Assembly: GCA_003118195.1 (NCBI GenBank)
Contig: BEXV01000669.1
Coordinates: 145,956 to 155,975 of the forward strand
DNA: 10,020 nt
DNA from: Hemicentrotus pulcherrimus
Taxonomy: Eukaryota > Echinodermata > Echinoidea > Camarodonta > Strongylocentrotidae
Reading direction: 5' to 3'
Shown: piece by piece, positions 7,640 through 10,020 of the stretch
Numbering within the stretch: position 1 is the stretch's first letter
Layout of the letters: every line of letters starts with the position of its first letter
Made by a program: the position numbers and the translations under genes
Notes under the pieces: model-generated
The model's input: only the letters and a program-made list of their open reading frames with translations
What the model was told of the DNA's origin: nothing
The model's database searches: none

Positions 7640-8854
7640 TCAGTTTCGAACAGTTCCAAAGCCAAATAATGCATTGGTTTCTCTTCTAAAGTTTTTATTG
7701 ACGCCGTAGTAGACGAATATATTGTTGATGTGGTTGAAAAGACGCAGTTGATATAAGAAGTTGACTGTCGCCTCCCCAAGAGATGAACTCTGCAACTGGA
7801 TGAGTTGTCTGGTTGGGATATTTTCAAGTGTTAGCACAGGTATAGTGATGAACACATAAATTACTGTAACGATGAACATCATTTTGGTCATATTGTCCTT
7901 CTTCTTCCGAGGTTTGGCTGTAGCAACCTGCCCCGACGTAGCTCCACGTGTTGCTTGTACCGCTGGTGATACTTTATTCTTTACACCGACATGACCCCTG
8001 TCAGTATGCATCTTTGACGAATCCAAGTTTTCAGTCGGGGAGGACACTTCGCCTGTCATTCCATCATCATCATCATCCAAAACCATTTGCAAGCGCAACG
8101 CATTCTCCCTGTCTTCTGGCCTCTTATGGCAGTTTTGCAAATCAAATTGACCAGGAATGCCCGATGAATGTCTTAGTTCTTGTGTTACTTGCTTGTGTTG
8201 TGGGACTGTTAGGCATTTATTGATCGTGGACACGGTGCTGGAATTTATACCAGATTGTGTGACATATACAGTATCCTTGTTGTGCTTTCTGATCTTAAGG
8301 TAAATCATACCGTAGCAGAAGAAGCCGCTAATGAATGCTATGAAAAATAGAAAGAGTGGGACCTTTGAAGATGCGAACTGAAGCCAGATTGGTCCATAGT
8401 AGGCGCATACCTTTGTGTCGCCAACCCCGACTGCATTGCCGTATACACCAAAATATAAATTAGTCGCGAAAGAGAATACGCAAGTCACTACAACTGAGAT
8501 ATTTGCCGCTCGTTTCGATGTCTTCAATTTGCATGGACCGCATACAAAGACGTATCTATCGAAAGCAATGACAATTCCAAGAAGCCTAGATTCATAAGCA
8601 AACGATCGACGAAAGAACCAGAAGAAGGCACAGTTAAAACGCAGTCTAAACCCTTTAGCGACGGCCCATGTAACGGGTACCATAAACAGGACACTGATAA
8701 GGAGTTCGACAACAGCCAAGGCGATAACCAGTATGTCTGTGGACAGTTTCGTTTGTCTTTTTTTGAACACTCGTATGATGATGGCATTCCCAAGGATGCC
8801 CAAGACACAGGAAATAACTAGGTAACTGATGTTGAAGGCAACCAAAAATTCCAT
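7640..8854 (-). CDS. Class A rhodopsin-like GPCR, intronless (receptor B)
   Basis: A 404-residue paralog of the receptor at 2354-3568, same strand and same length, predicted to act in the plasma membrane. The ATG at 8854 is chosen because it aligns with the paralog's start; the frame extends three codons further only to a TTG, and an in-frame TAA follows at 8870-8872. Landmarks: N23 (1.50); E50 where D2.50 is expected; C75 (3.25) with C150 in ECL2; DRY at 99-101; the TM6 motif ITIP ending at P339, with T instead of the toggle Trp; TM7 NIFVY (378-382) instead of NPxxY; helix-8 NKNFRRE. N8-I-S is a possible N-glycosylation site in the very short N-terminus. The third intracellular loop (about 189-320) has a five-Asp run (260-264) encoded by a CAT microsatellite. 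The ligand and G protein are unknown. Confidence 0.92.
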   Translation of the reverse strand: MEFLVAFNISYLVISCVLGILGNAIIIRVFKKRQTKLSTDILVIALAVVELLISVLFMVPVTWAVAKGFRLRFNCAFFWFFRRSFAYESRLLGIVIAFDRYVFVCGPCKLKTSKRAANISVVVTCVFSFATNLYFGVYGNAVGVGDTKVCAYYGPIWLQFASSKVPLFLFFIAFISGFFCYGMIYLKIRKHNKDTVYVTQSGINSSTVSTINKCLTVPQHKQVTQELRHSSGIPGQFDLQNCHKRPEDRENALRLQMVLDDDDDGMTGEVSSPTENLDSSKMHTDRGHVGVKNKVSPAVQATRGATSGQVATAKPRKKKDNMTKMMFIVTVIYVFITIPVLTLENIPTRQLIQLQSSSLGEATVNFLYQLRLFNHINNIFVYYGVNKNFRRETNALFGFGTVRN

Positions 8855-8901
8855 CTTGCACAATCGGTTTTAGAAATGTTACCTCCAAAGAACATGCTTC
8901 G

Positions 8902-8911
8902 ATATATATAT
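8902..8911 (-). promoter_or_regulatory. TATA-like box of receptor B
   Basis: An ATATATATAT run whose near edge is 48 bp upstream of the chosen ATG, the same distance as the TATA-like box of receptor A. The agreement also supports the ATG at 8854 as the start. Confidence 0.55.
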
Positions 8912-8970
8912 CACGAAAAAGGGGAAACGGCATAGATATCAGACATTGGCATTGCATCCCTCCTGTTCAA

Positions 8971-8980
8971 TTCAGTCATG
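8971..8980 (-). promoter_or_regulatory. Shared upstream 10-mer of receptor B
   Basis: TTCAGTCATG on the plus strand, identical to 3675-3684 upstream of receptor A. The nine-base core TCAGTCATG occurs a third time at 9122-9130, further upstream of receptor B. It may be a binding site kept through the duplication, or simply unsaturated ancestral sequence. Confidence 0.4.
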
Positions 8981-9064
8981 GAGATGTAATGGAAAGGGAT
9001 TATCCAAGCTTATAGAAATATCAAACGCTTCAGAGAAGTTTCAACCCAAACATGCGGTTTTTCT

Positions 9065-9100
9065 GCTTCATTGACTCGAAGCGCTTCATTGACGCCAAGC
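9065..9100. repeat. Two-copy 18-bp tandem repeat
   Basis: GCTTCATTGAC plus seven bases is repeated back to back (9065-9082 and 9083-9100) with three differences. It lies about 210-245 bp upstream of receptor B. A regulatory role is possible but not shown. Confidence 0.7.
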
Positions 9101-9130
9101 ATGCATTCTAATGATCTTATATCAGTCATG

Positions 9131-9899
9131 TATAGATTATGATGATTTTCGGCTTCTTTCTCCATGATTAAAAGTTTTTACTTGTCGATCAAATGAGAAA
9201 TATTTTTGCGTGCTTGAAATTTGACATCAGGTGTGGCTAATTAGCATATAAAGAAATAAATTAAAATTATTCTTACCAATTCTCATTCAATGACTCCTTG
9301 CTGAATGATATTGAAATTTTTTGAGTTGTTTAGTGGTGCTTTGATAAGTCAATAAATTACCCCTTTTGTAAAGAAAAAAACAATTCTCTCTATTTTTTAT
9401 GATTTTTTAAATGACTTTTTCTCGACCAATCATTTTTCAGATTACCTAATTATGTAAGCTAATTACGAGTAATGAATTACTGTTTTATTTTAGAGAAGTA
9501 GAACACTCATTCAACAGGCAGAAGACCAAGTTTGGACTAAATCGGCCATTGCATACTCAAACAATCTATGTCTTAACCACGCCATGCAACTGAAAATCTT
9601 ACTTTTTATAAAACAAGGAAAATAATAAGCTTTTCATTTTACATAAATATATACACATGTTGCCAACAGTCTGAGAAGTAAACTCTTTAAAATGGCGTAA
9701 TTTCTCGATTTTCAATCAATTTTTAGAGTAAGATATAAATCTAAAAATGTTTGCTGTCATCTGTAGGTGAGGTCCTGTACAAAATTCATTCCTCCACTGA
9801 ATCGGCTCATATAGTCTTTCTACAAACAATTTTGTATTCGCTTAAATGGGTCGAAAAGGTCAAAAATACGTCAAACAGAGGATTTTTTTTTGGTTTTTG
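9131..9899. other. Non-coding DNA upstream of receptor B, no gene seen
   Basis: AT-rich sequence with homopolymer runs and no frame of recognisable type. A small inverted repeat, TCATTCA with TGAATGA, lies around 9283-9308. I see no further receptor and no RNA gene. Confidence 0.5.
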
Positions 9900-9965
9900 G
9901 ATAACGTTGACAGTCGAGTGTTTTTTTATTCAATATCTAATGTTCACCTGATTGCCATAACTACT
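9900..9965 (+). repeat. Dispersed repeat, right copy
   Basis: Partner of 6513-6578 in the same orientation, about 3.4 kb away, with the same conserved blocks. Neither copy has obvious terminal repeats of its own. Confidence 0.65.
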
Positions 9966-10003
9966 CCTTTCATGTAAAAATAAGGGGCAATACTATCCCC
10001 GTC

Positions 10004-10020
10004 AAAAAAAAAAAAAAAAA
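10004..10020. repeat. A17 homopolymer at window edge
   Basis: Terminal A run. It is preceded by GGGG...CCCC at 9984-10000, which could form a weak hairpin. It may mark a contig end or the tail of a retro-inserted element running off the window. Confidence 0.75.

Noticed and set aside
8855..8863. Three extra N-terminal codons giving a 407-aa receptor B
   Set aside because: The upstream start codon is TTG. The ATG at 8854 gives the same N-terminus and same 404-aa length as the paralog and matches the shared TATA-to-ATG spacing.

Overview
The window looks like eukaryotic nuclear DNA from a marine invertebrate. It is AT-rich, full of short repeats and foldback elements, and nearly all non-coding, with two long single-exon reading frames. 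Both encode rhodopsin-family (class A) seven-transmembrane GPCRs. Tandem, intronless, rapidly diverging class A receptors are typical of invertebrate deuterostomes such as echinoderms and amphioxus. An echinoderm is my best guess, but the sequence does not prove it.

Layout. 1-1100: non-coding, with a degenerate repeat family. 1100-1450: a GC-rich block of repeated and self-complementary sequence. 1521-1596: a perfect 58-bp palindrome between 9-bp direct repeats. 1716-2303: a foldback, MITE-like element with arms built of sub-repeats, ending about 50 bp from the stop codon of the first receptor. 2354-3568 (minus): receptor A, 404 aa. 3569-7639: about 4 kb of intergenic DNA with a GT-rich tract, an (AT)17 microsatellite and a nearly identical tandem pair (5543-5824 and 5943-6235). 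7640-8854 (minus): receptor B, 404 aa. 8855-10020: the receptor B promoter region, then non-coding DNA. The window begins with a C16 run and ends with an A17 run.

The receptors are paralogs from a local duplication. The first 105 residues are about 65% identical and the TM6-tail region about 70-75% identical, while the third intracellular loop has diverged strongly. They also share a promoter plan: a TATA-like element 48 bp upstream of each ATG, the 10-mer TTCAGTCATG (plus strand) 107 or 117 bp upstream, and alignable 5' leaders. Both depart from class A consensus at the toggle-switch and NPxxY positions, and B has Glu where nearly all class A receptors have Asp2.50. The ligand is unknown. 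A sensory or chemoreceptor role is an inference from the family pattern. No RNA gene, CRISPR array or prokaryotic feature was found.
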